A stretch of 64,000 bases of DNA from JAKOVR01 sp031415655 (GCA_031415655.1 JANOSD010000146.1:1-64000), one strand, 5' to 3'; counted from the first letter of the stretch, positions 44,804-52,378 are shown. Notes: a model not told the origin generated them from the sequence alone. Program-made: numbers and translations.

Positions 44804-45526
44804 TCACGTCTGCACAAGAAAACGGTGCTCGATTCCGTCGAGGAACGCGGCGATCCCGAAGGCGAAAACGTCGTCGACTGACGGCAGGGAGAAGTCATCT
44901 GGACGCGCAGGCAGGTTGGGGAACGCGTCGACCGCAAAAGCCTCGATGAGATCGCTGCTGCGCTGGCTGAGCCCAGATACCTGTCCCGTGCTGCCTGTAT
45001 CGAAAAACACGGTGCCGAGCACGAAGTCCACGAGCGCAAGGTACGCCGGTACGGCGACATCAGGGTCGAACCCGGCCCCGAGAAACCCGGCGAGAGCGCG
45101 TTCGGTGCCACGCATGGCATTGGGACCGAACAACGGCGCCACGGCCAGTGCCGGAACCAGGTTGTGGTGGTGCAGCAACACTCGGCGCAGCTCACTCGCC
45201 AGCACCTCAACCGTGGCCCGTCCACCCGCGTCGCGGCGGGGGTACCGCACCGCTCCGAGTACGTGGTCAACCAGCAGGACGAGCAACTCGTCACGACTTG
45301 CCACATGGCGGTATAGCGACGCGCTGCCGGTGGCGAGTTCCTCGGCGAGGCGGCGGACCGTGAGCGCGTCGAGCCCCTCGGCATCAACCAGCGCCAACGC
45401 GGCAGCAATGATGCGATCACTGGAGAGACCGTCCGCCCGGGGGCGCCGGCGGGCCTCACGAGCCTGACGTTCGAGCCACCAGGTGGGGCTGCCCGGCACC
45501 GCAGCAATTGCTTCCGTCGTACGCAT
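44804..45526 (-). CDS. TetR-family transcriptional regulator
   Basis: A 240-residue repressor. The helix-turn-helix region is DRIIAAALALVDAEGLDALT, VRRLAEELATGSASLYRHVA then SRDELLVLLVDHVLG. The C-terminal ligand-binding half resembles the TetR_C Tet-type group (VLLHHHNLVPALAVAPLFGP, LVDFVLGTVFFDTGS). An N-terminal arm of about 35 residues precedes the HTH. It probably controls the P450 103 bp downstream. Start ATG 45526. Confidence 0.88.
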   Translation of the reverse strand: MRTTEAIAAVPGSPTWWLERQAREARRRPRADGLSSDRIIAAALALVDAEGLDALTVRRLAEELATGSASLYRHVASRDELLVLLVDHVLGAVRYPRRDAGGRATVEVLASELRRVLLHHHNLVPALAVAPLFGPNAMRGTERALAGFLGAGFDPDVAVPAYLALVDFVLGTVFFDTGSTGQVSGLSQRSSDLIEAFAVDAFPNLPARPDDFSLPSVDDVFAFGIAAFLDGIEHRFLVQT

Positions 45527-45726
45527 GAGCGCACATCGTACGGTGTGACAGGTGAGCAGTCTTCGAACAGGAGGTCAGCGATCTTGAAGTCTCCGGGCAC
45601 CGGCGGCGTTGCCCACCTATCGCGCCCGCCACCTGAGCTGGCACTGACCTACCGCTCTCACGAATTCGGGCGGCTTCGGAATTCGGGCGGAGAATGACAC
45701 GCAACACGTTTCCGAAAGGGAGTTCT

Positions 45727-45972
45727 ATGAATACCGCTGGGGGTACGTGTCGTCGAGGGCAGTGCCCCACGTGCAACCGTCCGACCTACAAGGGTTGCGG
45801 CAACCACATCGAGCCGGGGCTCGACGACGTGTTGTCCTCCGAGCGCTGCCAATGCGCCGAGAAAAGCCGGCGAGCCAAAGCGGCTCGGCCCAAACGTTCC
45901 TGGTTCGGTGCCCGTTCCAATGGAGCCAAACAGTCGCCACGTTACGGGGTCGACGAGCGGTGTCCCCGCTGA
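45727..45972 (+). CDS. Small Cys-rich zinc-ribbon-like protein
   Basis: 81 residues from ATG 45727 with a GAAAGGGAG box. GQCPTCNRPTYKGCGNHIEP then VLSSERCQCAEK contains five closely spaced Cys plus His in a pattern (CxxCxxxTxxGCGxH...RCxC) recurring in short actinobacterial proteins of unknown function; it likely binds zinc. The basic C-terminus could contact nucleic acid. Just upstream of the beta-lactamase-fold gene. A direct repeat gaattcgggcgg lies at about 45661 and 45678 in the leader. Confidence 0.72.
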   Translation: MNTAGGTCRRGQCPTCNRPTYKGCGNHIEPGLDDVLSSERCQCAEKSRRAKAARPKRSWFGARSNGAKQSPRYGVDERCPR

Positions 45973-45990
45973 ATTTCCGAATCGAGATCC

Positions 45991-46263
45991 GTGATGATTT
46001 TCAAACAATACGAACTCGGGTGCCTGTCGCTGTTCTTCTACCTTGTGGGCGACGAGACCACCGGCCGTTGTGTGGTCGTCGATCCTCAACGCGACGTCAG
46101 CGCATACGTCGCCGATGCCGAGCGTCTCGGCCTACGCATCGAGCGGGTGATCGAGACTCACTTCCACGCCGACTTCCTCTCCGGGCACCTGGAGTTGCAG
46201 GCCGCCACGGGCACCGGGATCTACGCGTGCAAGGCGTCGGTCGACATGTTCGGCTTCACCTAG
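45991..46263 (+). pseudogene. Persulfide-dioxygenase-like metallo-beta-lactamase protein, truncated by MITE
   Basis: From GTG 45991 the frame gives 90 residues of an ETHE1/Blh-like domain: FFYLVGDETTGRCVVVDPQR and VIETHFHADFLSGHLELQAA with the HxHxDxxxGH metal site. The ORF stops at TAG 46261-46263, formed by the left flank and first base of the 163-bp element. The rest of the enzyme (second His, Asp) is missing. Full enzymes oxidise glutathione or bacillithiol persulfide, usually with a CsoR-type persulfide sensor nearby, a remnant of which is present 400 bp downstream. Confidence 0.82.
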
Positions 46264-46425
46264 GAGCGCGTCCGCGTAGCGCTTCGAGAAGCGGATTCCG
46301 AGCCTCGGTTCGAAGCCTCGCAAGGACGTCACGTCGAGAGCCCCCTGTTTTGGGCGGTGAGACGGAGGACGCCGCGAGATTCGAAGCTGGCCGGAGGACG
46401 CCGAATGGTTACTGGGACACGCTCC
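46263..46425 (-). mobile_element. 163-bp MITE-like element, copy 2 (opposite orientation)
   Basis: Same length as copy 1 when read on the reverse strand; termini GGAGCGTGTCCCAGTAAC and GCGGACGCGCTCC. Left flank is TA (46261-46262), right flank TG (46426-46427). Internal blocks shared with copy 1 include ggcggtgagacggaggacgc and ctcggttcgaagcctcgcaa on the plus strand. No ORF. Confidence 0.88.
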
Positions 46426-46600
46426 TGGCCGACTTCATCGAGCAGGTCCAAGAGATCATCACCGTCGGCGAGTTCTACGAGCATGGTTCCGGCGGGCAGA
46501 TCATCTTCACCTACGCGGCTCTCGGTGAAGTCCGCCGCTATCGAACTCCAAGCGTGCGCCGACAGCGCCGCCGCTACGGGTAGCCTCACCAGTAGAGAAT
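46426..46600. other. Orphan segment between MITE and CsoR operator
   Basis: Neither strand continues the beta-lactamase-fold protein. The best frame is minus 46589 downward (MRLPVAAALSAHAWSSIAAD, then GEDDLPAGTMLVELADGDDL LDLLDEV with good GC3), which runs into the element; the plus frames are LADFIEQVQEIITVGEFYEH-like or Ser-rich. No family recognised. It may be the start of an unknown minus-strand gene interrupted by the element, or rearranged sequence. Confidence 0.35.
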
Positions 46601-46616
46601 AAACCCCTTGGGGTAT
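46601..46616. promoter_or_regulatory. CsoR/CstR-type operator
   Basis: AAACCCCTTGGGGTAT is a near-perfect palindrome with the ACCCC-TNGGGGT core recognised by CsoR-family copper or persulfide sensors. It lies 49 bp before the truncated csoR-like gene, the expected autoregulatory position. Confidence 0.75.
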
Positions 46617-46664
46617 CAGTTCGTGACGGGCGTGCGCGAGGGAACGCCGGTAGAGGAGACGGTC

Positions 46665-46793
46665 ATGGAACTACCCGAGCAAGTGGTTGACGACCTCCGT
46701 AAACGATTGCGTCGTGTCGCCGGCCAAGTACAAGGAATCGCACGGATGCTCGACGAGGGTCGCGAATGCCGCGACATCGTCACCCACCGGTAG
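46665..46793 (+). pseudogene. CsoR/FrmR-family repressor, 3'-truncated
   Basis: ATG 46665 with AGAGGAG upstream. VVDDLRKRLRRVAGQVQGIA then RMLDEGRECRDIVT is the N-terminal half of the DUF156/CsoR fold, including the first sensing Cys (ECRDI). After 39 residues the sequence switches to the antisense of an ABC ATPase and stops at TAG 46793. The family is normally 85-100 residues with a second Cys/His site, missing here. The position behind a persulfide dioxygenase suggests a persulfide (CstR-like) sensor. Confidence 0.8.
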
Positions 46794-47122
46794 GTCGCAT
46801 CGACCGAGCCGTGAATGTTGCCGAGGAACCGAAGGGTCTCTGCGCCCGTGAGGGACGGCCAAAGACTTGCCTCGCTGGGAACGAATGCGAGACGGCGATG
46901 GATCGCTGCTGCATCTCGACGGGTATCGAGACCGAAGATACGGGCGCTTCCCGATGTCGGTCGGATCAGATCGAGCAGCAAGGCGATCGTCGTCGACTTA
47001 CCGGCACCGTTCGGGCCGAGGTAGCCGAATACTTCGCCGACTTCGATCTCAAGGTCGAGGGAATCGAGCGCGGTGGCATGGCCGTACCGCTTGGTCAACC
47101 GCTCGGTGTGAATCGCAGCCAT
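46794..47122 (-). pseudogene. ABC transporter ATPase, N-terminal 110 residues
   Basis: From ATG 47122: MAAIHTERLTKRYGHATALD, FGYLGPNGAGKSTTIALLLD (Walker A) and LAFVPSEASLWPSLTGAETL (Q-loop region variant). It resembles DrrA-type export ATPases. The protein breaks off after GNIHGSVDATYR, at the junction with the csoR remnant; signature motif and Walker B are missing. Two truncated genes meet tail to tail, so a deletion or inversion breakpoint lies at about 46790. Confidence 0.85.
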
Positions 47123-47366
47123 CAGAGCCTCACCGTACGCGGTGCTTCCGGGTGGCGCCCACCCAGTACCCGCCGGCCGATGGGCCGTCCGTTGGTGCGG
47201 CTCCGATCGAAAGCGCGTCCGACCTCCATGGTCAACAAGTAGACGACGGACGAAGCGGCGGCGACAGAGTCTTTGGTCCCTCGACCGAGGCTTCGCCGCG
47301 CTTCAGCCCGGGATCAAGACCAACCTGTGCGAGTCAAACAACAACCGCAACAAACCGCCAAGCACA
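47123..47366. other. Intergenic region, no gene seen
   Basis: About 240 bp between the ABC fragment start and the end of the membrane-protein remnant. It would contain the promoter of the ABC gene. No convincing open frame or hairpin noted. Confidence 0.5.
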
Positions 47367-47777
47367 TCAGAGCTGGTTGGTGAGTGCCCAGGCCCAGACC
47401 AGGGTGAGTTACATCCAGAGACCGGTGCCTGCGAGCGACATGGCACTCCACTGGGCCGACTCGCTGGCGTGATGGTTGAACACTGCCACCTGGATGACGA
47501 GGCGGCTCGCCCAGAAAACGACAGCGCCGATGAGCACGAGTCGGGTGATCGGATTCGGTTCGACCAGCATCGGCCCGGCGAGGAGCGGGAGCAGTCCCCA
47601 CAGCAAGCAGGCAAGACCAATGAAGTAACAGTGGACGTAGCTCACCTCGCGGTTGACAGAAGAAACACCGGTCAGTTCGCTACGTCACCGAAGGGTCCGG
47701 GGCAGCACGGCGTGCACCGCGCCGAGCCCGACCAGGATCAGGCCGACGAGAGTGAGGTGCACGGACAGGTCGGTCAT
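47367..47777 (-). pseudogene. Four-helix membrane protein with two in-frame stops
   Basis: Reading 136 codons from ATG 47777: MTDLSVHLTLVGLILVGLGA then VHAVLPRTLR, TGA (47685-47687), RSELTGVSSVNREVSYVHCY, FIGLACLLWGLLPLLAGPML, ...LVLIGAVVFWASRLVIQVAV, GTGLWM, TAA (47409-47411), LTLVWAWALTNQL. All segments are in one frame. The TGA likely replaces Trp (HAVLPR.xW pattern) and the TAA a Tyr. The protein looks like a small integral membrane protein with four spans. ATG overlaps the stop of the methyltransferase gene (ATGA), so it was the last gene of that operon. Confidence 0.78.
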
Positions 47778-48511
47778 CGCTGCCAGATCAAGCGGTGGAC
47801 GAACGGTGTGATCGACACGTCGCTCTCGATATCGAAGCCAGCTTCATCGGCACGATTGATCCAGGTCGAGGCCGGCTGGAAGTGGAATGCCGCCGGGCCG
47901 TACACGATGAAGTTCGCCGCGTCCCGGAGGTGCTCCGTTACAACAAGGTGTCCGCCGGGACGGAGAGCCCGGTGTAACTCGCCAAAGAGGGCGCGCTGGT
48001 CTTCGCCGTCACGAATCTCGTGGGCGGCAAACGTGACGAAGATCGAATCGAGCGATGAAGGCATGAGGGCAAGACAGCCGACCGCGCCGGCGGTTGCCAC
48101 GCGCCCCTGAACTCGGCGCGCCCGCCGAAGGCTCGGGCTCGCCTGCATCGACAGCTCAACCACTGCTTGGGGCTCCCGGCCGATGGCGGCGACGAGGTTC
48201 GCCGTTGCGTCATCGAAGCCCGCATGCACGCTGGCCCAGTCGCCGACGGGCTCGATGCCAATGGCCACCTGGTCGTAAACGCGCCGATAGTCGTAGACCC
48301 ACCACGTTGCGACGAGCGATGTCGCCGCCCAAAAGAGCCCCGCGCCTCCGACCACCCCGAGAGCTGAGCAAACGAGGCGAGGAAGATCGGCCACCGTCGC
48401 CATGAACGCTGCGGCGAGGATCCCGATGACCGCGACGTACTTGGGCCAGTTGAAGCGGACGACGGTTGCCGTGCCAGCGACCTTGAGCGGTTGCGTCGCG
48501 ATGACGCTCAC
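47774..48511 (-). CDS. Membrane-anchored SAM-dependent methyltransferase
   Basis: A 245-residue protein from GTG 48511, overlapping the DUF2071 stop (GTGA). Two transmembrane helices at the N-terminus (KYVAVIGILAAAFMATVADL, LGVVGGAGLFWAATSLVATW) then a class I methyltransferase core lacking an obvious glycine-rich motif I but with DSIFVTFAAHEIRDGEDQRA and LHRALRPGGHLVVTEHLRDA (post-III motif). The anchoring suggests a lipid or quinone substrate. With the BtaA-like gene two positions upstream, N-methylation of a betaine-type lipid head group is one possibility. The longer frame to 49135 is an antisense shadow. Confidence 0.78.
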   Translation of the reverse strand: MSVIATQPLKVAGTATVVRFNWPKYVAVIGILAAAFMATVADLPRLVCSALGVVGGAGLFWAATSLVATWWVYDYRRVYDQVAIGIEPVGDWASVHAGFDDATANLVAAIGREPQAVVELSMQASPSLRRARRVQGRVATAGAVGCLALMPSSLDSIFVTFAAHEIRDGEDQRALFGELHRALRPGGHLVVTEHLRDAANFIVYGPAAFHFQPASTWINRADEAGFDIESDVSITPFVHRLIWQR

Positions 48512-49281
48512 GGTTCCCCCGCGCGAACCGGGACCCTGATACCCCGGTCCCACCCGTAGTCGATGTCGGCAACGTGGAAGGCGTTGGCCAGCCGTGCCTC
48601 CCCGTCGCCGAATGGCGGTCGGTCGAGAAAGGTACAGGTCTTGACGTCGACGGCGGTTGGCTGTGGTCGCCAGGTCGAGCGATGGCCGTGGATCATCACG
48701 ATCGAGTCCGTTTCTGGTTCGGGGTCGAAGGTCCAGGGCAGGGGTCCGGCGAAACGACGAGCGTCGTGGAACGAGCGGAACGGGGACGAGGCGGGTAGCT
48801 CGGCCACGTGCTCGTCGAGGTGAGCGACGACATGAAGATCGGCCTCGCCACCTGGTGTATCGATGCGCACGTCGAGGCGGTCGCGGTCGGCGGCGATGTC
48901 GATGTCGGCGAGCCGGTAGTTGTAGTGGGTCAGGAGGTTCCCACCGTGTTTCATCGTGCGCTTGTCTGTGTCCGAGCGCAGGATGTGCAGTCCACGCCGC
49001 GTGCGGCCAGTGAGGTCGGTGTGGCGCACGAAGATCCGGTAGCCGGTAAGTGCGTAGCTGCGGCCGACGATGGCCGGGAGCTTCCTCGGACGGAGATTCC
49101 GGGTCTGCACGATGGCGATCACGACGAATCCCCAACGATTGTCATAGGTGTCGAGTGTGAGCCCCCGGGGTACAAGAGGCTCGAGCGCTTCTGCCGGAAG
49201 CGCAAAGGCCACGACGAGGCTGTGGTCGAAGTGACAGGTCATCGGGATGGGGTGACGTTGGAGCAGATATCTGACCGACAT
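48508..49281 (-). CDS. DUF2071 protein, paralogue 2
   Basis: A 257-residue intact protein from ATG 49281 with GAGGAG nine bases upstream. MTCHFDHSLVVAFALPAEAL, EPLVPRGLTLDTYDNRWGFV and VIAIVQTRNLRPRKLPAIVG, then GYRIFVRHTDLTGRTRRGLH are the DUF2071 core. It is more divergent than the copy at 35979. The fold is acetoacetate-decarboxylase-like, function unknown. It sits between the DUF3419 and methyltransferase genes, coupled to the latter by a 4-bp overlap. Confidence 0.8.
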   Translation of the reverse strand: MSVRYLLQRHPIPMTCHFDHSLVVAFALPAEALEPLVPRGLTLDTYDNRWGFVVIAIVQTRNLRPRKLPAIVGRSYALTGYRIFVRHTDLTGRTRRGLHILRSDTDKRTMKHGGNLLTHYNYRLADIDIAADRDRLDVRIDTPGGEADLHVVAHLDEHVAELPASSPFRSFHDARRFAGPLPWTFDPEPETDSIVMIHGHRSTWRPQPTAVDVKTCTFLDRPPFGDGEARLANAFHVADIDYGWDRGIRVPVRAGEP

Positions 49282-49293
49282 GGATTGGTCTCC

Positions 49294-50193
49294 TCAGGCG
49301 CGGTGGACGGCAATACCGCCCCAGAGCAACGAGCGGTCGAGGTCTGCGAGGCGGCGAGATTGTGGGTCCTCGGTGTCGAGGAAGGAGCGGATGACGATCG
49401 GGGCCCCGGCGCGACCGGCTCGATGGGCCGCAGTCAACAACCGCTCCCTGTATGCCTGCCCAGGCCCGTCGAGCACGTTCGAAAGGCTGATGCCATCAAG
49501 CGACGCCGCGGGCAAACCTTCGAGGACGGCGGCAACGTCTCCGCATCGGAGGTCGATGCGGTGTCGTCCGCGGGTCGGATCCGAGCCAGTCCACACCCCG
49601 GTGAGCAGTTGCGACAGCCATGGGTTGCCACGGTTCGGCTCGGTGGCGATTCGGGACCCGATGCGATCGAGCATCAGCTCGCCGAACCTGGTCGGTGCGA
49701 GTCGGGCGAACGGTTCGCCATACGCGATGCGCAGCACTCTCGGCGAGAGGGCTGCCCTCGTTGCCGCCCGCACCAGCGGAGATACGAGGCGTCGCCACTC
49801 CACCACTTGTTCGCTGGGGTCATCGAGCTGACAGAACCGTTGGAGTCGTGACTTCCGCCATCCGACCGGACCGAGCGCGACGCGACCGATAGCGAGTAGC
49901 CGATCGGCTGCGCCGCGGCGAGCCACGCGCCCATCCAGCCGACGGCGGACCTCGTCAAGCTGCGCCGGATTGATGTCCACGGCAATGACCGAGCGACCAG
50001 TCGCGGCCAGTGCTCTCGACGTGTCTCCCGCAGAAGCGATGCACAAGACGACGCCATCAGCGGGAAACAGGTCGCTCTCGATGGTCGGATCCTCGAACGT
50101 CCGACCAAAAAGGAGACGTGGCGGGCCTGGGCGTGCGTCAAACCGTCCGGCCTCCCATGGTGTCGTGGCGTGGTCAGCGATGCTGAGCGTCAT
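49294..50193 (-). CDS. DUF3419 (BtaA-like) SAM-dependent 3-amino-3-carboxypropyl transferase candidate
   Basis: A 299-residue protein from ATG 50193. LLFGRTFEDPTIESDLFPAD, GVVLCIASAGDTSRALAATG (SAM-binding), VIAVDINPAQLDEVRRRLDG and CGDVAAVLEGLPAASLDGIS match DUF3419, whose characterised member BtaA adds the 3-amino-3-carboxypropyl group of SAM to diacylglycerol in betaine-lipid synthesis. The C-terminus RLADLDRSLLWGGIAVHRA matches the D-R-S-x-LWGG end of the family. It overlaps the DoxX-like gene by 20 bp and precedes the DUF2071-methyltransferase pair, so the operon may build a lipid head group. Confidence 0.82.
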   Translation of the reverse strand: MTLSIADHATTPWEAGRFDARPGPPRLLFGRTFEDPTIESDLFPADGVVLCIASAGDTSRALAATGRSVIAVDINPAQLDEVRRRLDGRVARRGAADRLLAIGRVALGPVGWRKSRLQRFCQLDDPSEQVVEWRRLVSPLVRAATRAALSPRVLRIAYGEPFARLAPTRFGELMLDRIGSRIATEPNRGNPWLSQLLTGVWTGSDPTRGRHRIDLRCGDVAAVLEGLPAASLDGISLSNVLDGPGQAYRERLLTAAHRAGRAGAPIVIRSFLDTEDPQSRRLADLDRSLLWGGIAVHRA

Positions 50194-50584
50194 CGACCGA
50201 GCTCCAGATCAGGGCGAGGAATACGCCATTGCGGGCGAGCAGGCGGGTCGGGTGGGCGATGTGCTGGCGGCCCACGGCCAATCCGCCGGCGTTGAAGCCG
50301 ACTACGAGCGCCGTCTGGAGCCCGGCGACCCACCGGCGGCGGCCTCTTGCGGCGACCAAGACTGCGAGTGCCGTCTCCGCCAACCCGAGCGAGGTGGTCG
50401 CGACCTGGGCTCGACGCCCAGTCAGCCCGGGCACCGACGCCAGCACCTCACGATGCGCGGGGTCGCCGCCGAGGACCTTGCACCACAGGCCTTGGTGCAG
50501 CCACACCGCAGCGGCACCAAGTACTGCCGCCTGTCGCAAGGCCTGCTGGTCTCGTGTTCGTTTCGTGACTTGACCATACACCAT
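50174..50584 (-). CDS. DoxX-like small membrane protein
   Basis: 136 residues from ATG 50584. Hydrophobic helices QAAVLGAAAVWLHQGLWCKV, GLAETALAVLVAARGRRRWV, LQTALVVGFNAGGLAVGR and RNGVFLALIWSSVD suggest four spans of the DoxX-like group (the HQGLWCKVLGGDPAHREVLA segment is typical). First gene of the five-gene operon running to 47367. Its start lies beside an inverted repeat. Confidence 0.72.
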   Translation of the reverse strand: MVYGQVTKRTRDQQALRQAAVLGAAAVWLHQGLWCKVLGGDPAHREVLASVPGLTGRRAQVATTSLGLAETALAVLVAARGRRRWVAGLQTALVVGFNAGGLAVGRQHIAHPTRLLARNGVFLALIWSSVDDAQHR

Positions 50585-50606
50585 AAGAGTATTTACTCAC
50601 ATTGTA
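50570..50606. promoter_or_regulatory. Divergent promoter region with GAGTA-TT-TACTC inverted repeat
   Basis: The 43-bp AT-rich gap between the DoxX-like gene (minus, 50584) and the plus-strand frame at 50628 holds GAGTATTTACTC (50587-50598), a plus-strand TTGACC (50570-50575) and, read on the minus strand, a TACAAT -10-like box (complement of 50601-50606). The repeat lies close to both probable promoters, so it may be an operator. Confidence 0.5.
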
Positions 50607-50627
50607 TTTGCTTAGGAGAGCCTCACC

Positions 50628-50900
50628 ATGGCGCGAATCACCGAATCGACAGTTGACGAACAGGCCCACGACCACGACCTCCCCAGCTCAACCGTGCGCC
50701 TCTACCCGACGCGCAAGCTGCTCCGCCCAAGCGCAAGGAGGGATCCGCCGCCCACTGCGTCGGTGCCATCGGTGCCGGGCGGCCAGCCAGGTCATCCAAC
50801 CCGGCCCGGTCGGCCAACTCGGCCAACACAGGAGCGCAGGGTGCGCGCATCGGTGCGCGGCGAACGCCATGCTGAGAGTCCGCAGAACGAGGAGGCCACC
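50628..50900 (+). other. Truncated 5' gene fragment or leader in front of DUF664
   Basis: ATG 50628 has a good TAGGAGAG box and opens MARITESTVDEQAHDHDLPS then STVRLYPTRKLLRPSARR, after which the translation becomes Pro/Arg-rich and low in content until it merges, in frame, with the DinB gene. It is probably the start of a lost gene fused to eroded DNA. Its product is unrecognised. Confidence 0.4.
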
Positions 50901-51479
50901 GTGGCGAGCAACGACATGAAAGACGAGCTAACCGGCACCTTACGGGGTGCCCGCGAGTCGCTGGTGTGGAAGCTTGACGGGCTCGGCGAGTACGACGTCC
51001 GGCGTCCCCTCACGCCGTCGGGCACGAACCTTTTGGGGCTCGTCAAGCACAGCACGGCGACTCATCTCGGCTACTTCGGTCAGGTGTTCGGACGATCGAC
51101 CACAACCATCGAGGCCAAGATCCCCCCGGCCGATGGGCCGGCGGCGGAGTTCTGGGTCACCCCCGAGGAGACCCGACACGACATCGTCACCCGCTACCGG
51201 GAGGCCTGCGCCTTTGCGGACGACACCATCGCCGAGCTCCCGTTGGATGCCACCGGCCATGTCTGGTGGTGGCGCGATGATCCGGTCACGCTCTTCCACG
51301 TCATCGTCCACGTCACCGCCGACACCCAGCGCCACGCCGGCCACGCCGACATCCTCCGCGAGTTGATCGACGGCTCGGTCGGCATGCTGCCGGGCTTCGA
51401 TAGCCTCCACGTGCGCGACGATGCCGAGCGGCGAATGTTCTACGAGCGGGTCGATGCCACCGCCGCGTCGTTCCGGTGA
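50901..51479 (+). CDS. DinB-family (DUF664) protein
   Basis: 192 residues from GTG 50901, preceded by AGGAGG. MKDELTGTLRGARESLVWKL, LTPSGTNLLGLVKHSTATHL, GYFGQVFGRS and FHVIVHVTADTQRHAGHADI, LRELIDGSVG are DUF664/DinB four-helix signatures, with His residues (KHSTATH, HVTADTQRHAGH) for a metal site. These are thiol-dependent (mycothiol/bacillithiol) transferases or of unknown function. Its TGA overlaps the GTG of the HAD gene. Confidence 0.87.
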   Translation: MASNDMKDELTGTLRGARESLVWKLDGLGEYDVRRPLTPSGTNLLGLVKHSTATHLGYFGQVFGRSTTTIEAKIPPADGPAAEFWVTPEETRHDIVTRYREACAFADDTIAELPLDATGHVWWWRDDPVTLFHVIVHVTADTQRHAGHADILRELIDGSVGMLPGFDSLHVRDDAERRMFYERVDATAASFR

Positions 51480-52160
51480 CGCTGCGGGGGGTGCTGCTCG
51501 ATTCGGGTGACACGCTCATTGGTCCCCGCGGCGGGCGCTGCAACCCCCCGTTTCGACTTCGAAGCGGTCGTGAGAACGTGGTGGCCTGAAGTCCCCGCGG
51601 CCGAGTTCGCCGCCGCCTTTACCGAAGGTGAAGCGTTCCTCGCTTCGAGCGGTGCATCGGCGCGGTCCGACTACCACCGGCTGGTGCTCGCCGCCCTCGG
51701 CCTCGACAAGCCGCCTGCTGGGCTCCTCGACGAACTCGAACAGCCCCGACCCGCGGCCGAGCTGGTCGAAGTATTCGCTGACGTCGTAGCCGCACTCGAA
51801 GCCCTCCGAGCGGCAGGCGTTCCCGTCGCGGTGGTCACCGACAACTGGTCCACGATCCGCGACCTCTACGCCGACCTCGGCCTCAGCAACCTGATTGACG
51901 CCTTCGCAATCTCCGAGGAGCTCGGCTGCACCAAACCCGACCCACGTATGTACCGCGCCGGCAGCGACGCCCTAGGACTCGAACCCCACGAGTGCGCCTT
52001 CGTCGACGACGACCCCGACCTCGTGGCCGCAGCGATCGACCTCGGCTACCACGGGTTCGTGATCGACCGGGGCACCCCGCCCGGTTGCTACTCGGTTCCG
52101 ACGATCACGTCGCTCGCTGAAATCGTTGCCCTCGCTGGTCGGGCAGGATCGATCCCATGA
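51476..52160 (+). pseudogene. HAD-family hydrolase, frameshift in a C6 run
   Basis: GTG 51476 (GTGA overlap with DUF664) gives LRGVLLDSGDTLIGPRGGR, a HAD motif I region, then the frame breaks at the homopolymer aaccccccg (51540-51548). The next frame continues RFDFEAVVRTWWPEVPAAEF, VPVAVVTDNWSTIRDLYADL (motif II), ELGCTKPDPRMYRAGSDALG (motif III Lys) and CAFVDDDPDLVAAAIDLGYH (motif IV). One base change in the C run restores an intact 228-residue phosphatase, so a sequencing error or a phase-variable tract are real alternatives. Confidence 0.8.
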
Positions 52161-52378
52161 GCGAGGGTTCCTGGTGAGGTTTGTCACTACTGACGTCAGG
52201 CTCGAGCCCCGGTCCTCAACCTGTCAGACCTCAATGCCGGAACGCTCGAGATCGTCGGTGCCGACCTCGTGCCGGCGTGTCGTAGGACTATCGGTTGGGT
52301 GGCGGCGGGCGGGACGGCTTCCACGGCGAAACCATCCCTCCGCCAGTCTTTCGCCGAACATTCCTCGTTGTCGCGTTC
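52161..52378. other. Intergenic region with CTGACGTCAG palindrome
   Basis: 218 bp between convergent HAD and TetR genes. Contains the perfect 10-bp palindrome CTGACGTCAG at 52190-52199, sharing half-sites with the inverted repeat at 8830-8845. No gene recognised. Confidence 0.5.

Noticed and set aside
43435..45600. 721-codon minus ORF as one fused protein
   Set aside because: The first 300 codons are out of frame with the TetR gene and low complexity; the P450 has its own ATG at 44700.
47774..49135. 453-codon minus ORF as one protein
   Set aside because: Its first 200 codons are a shifted-frame shadow of the DUF2071 gene; the methyltransferase starts at GTG 48511.
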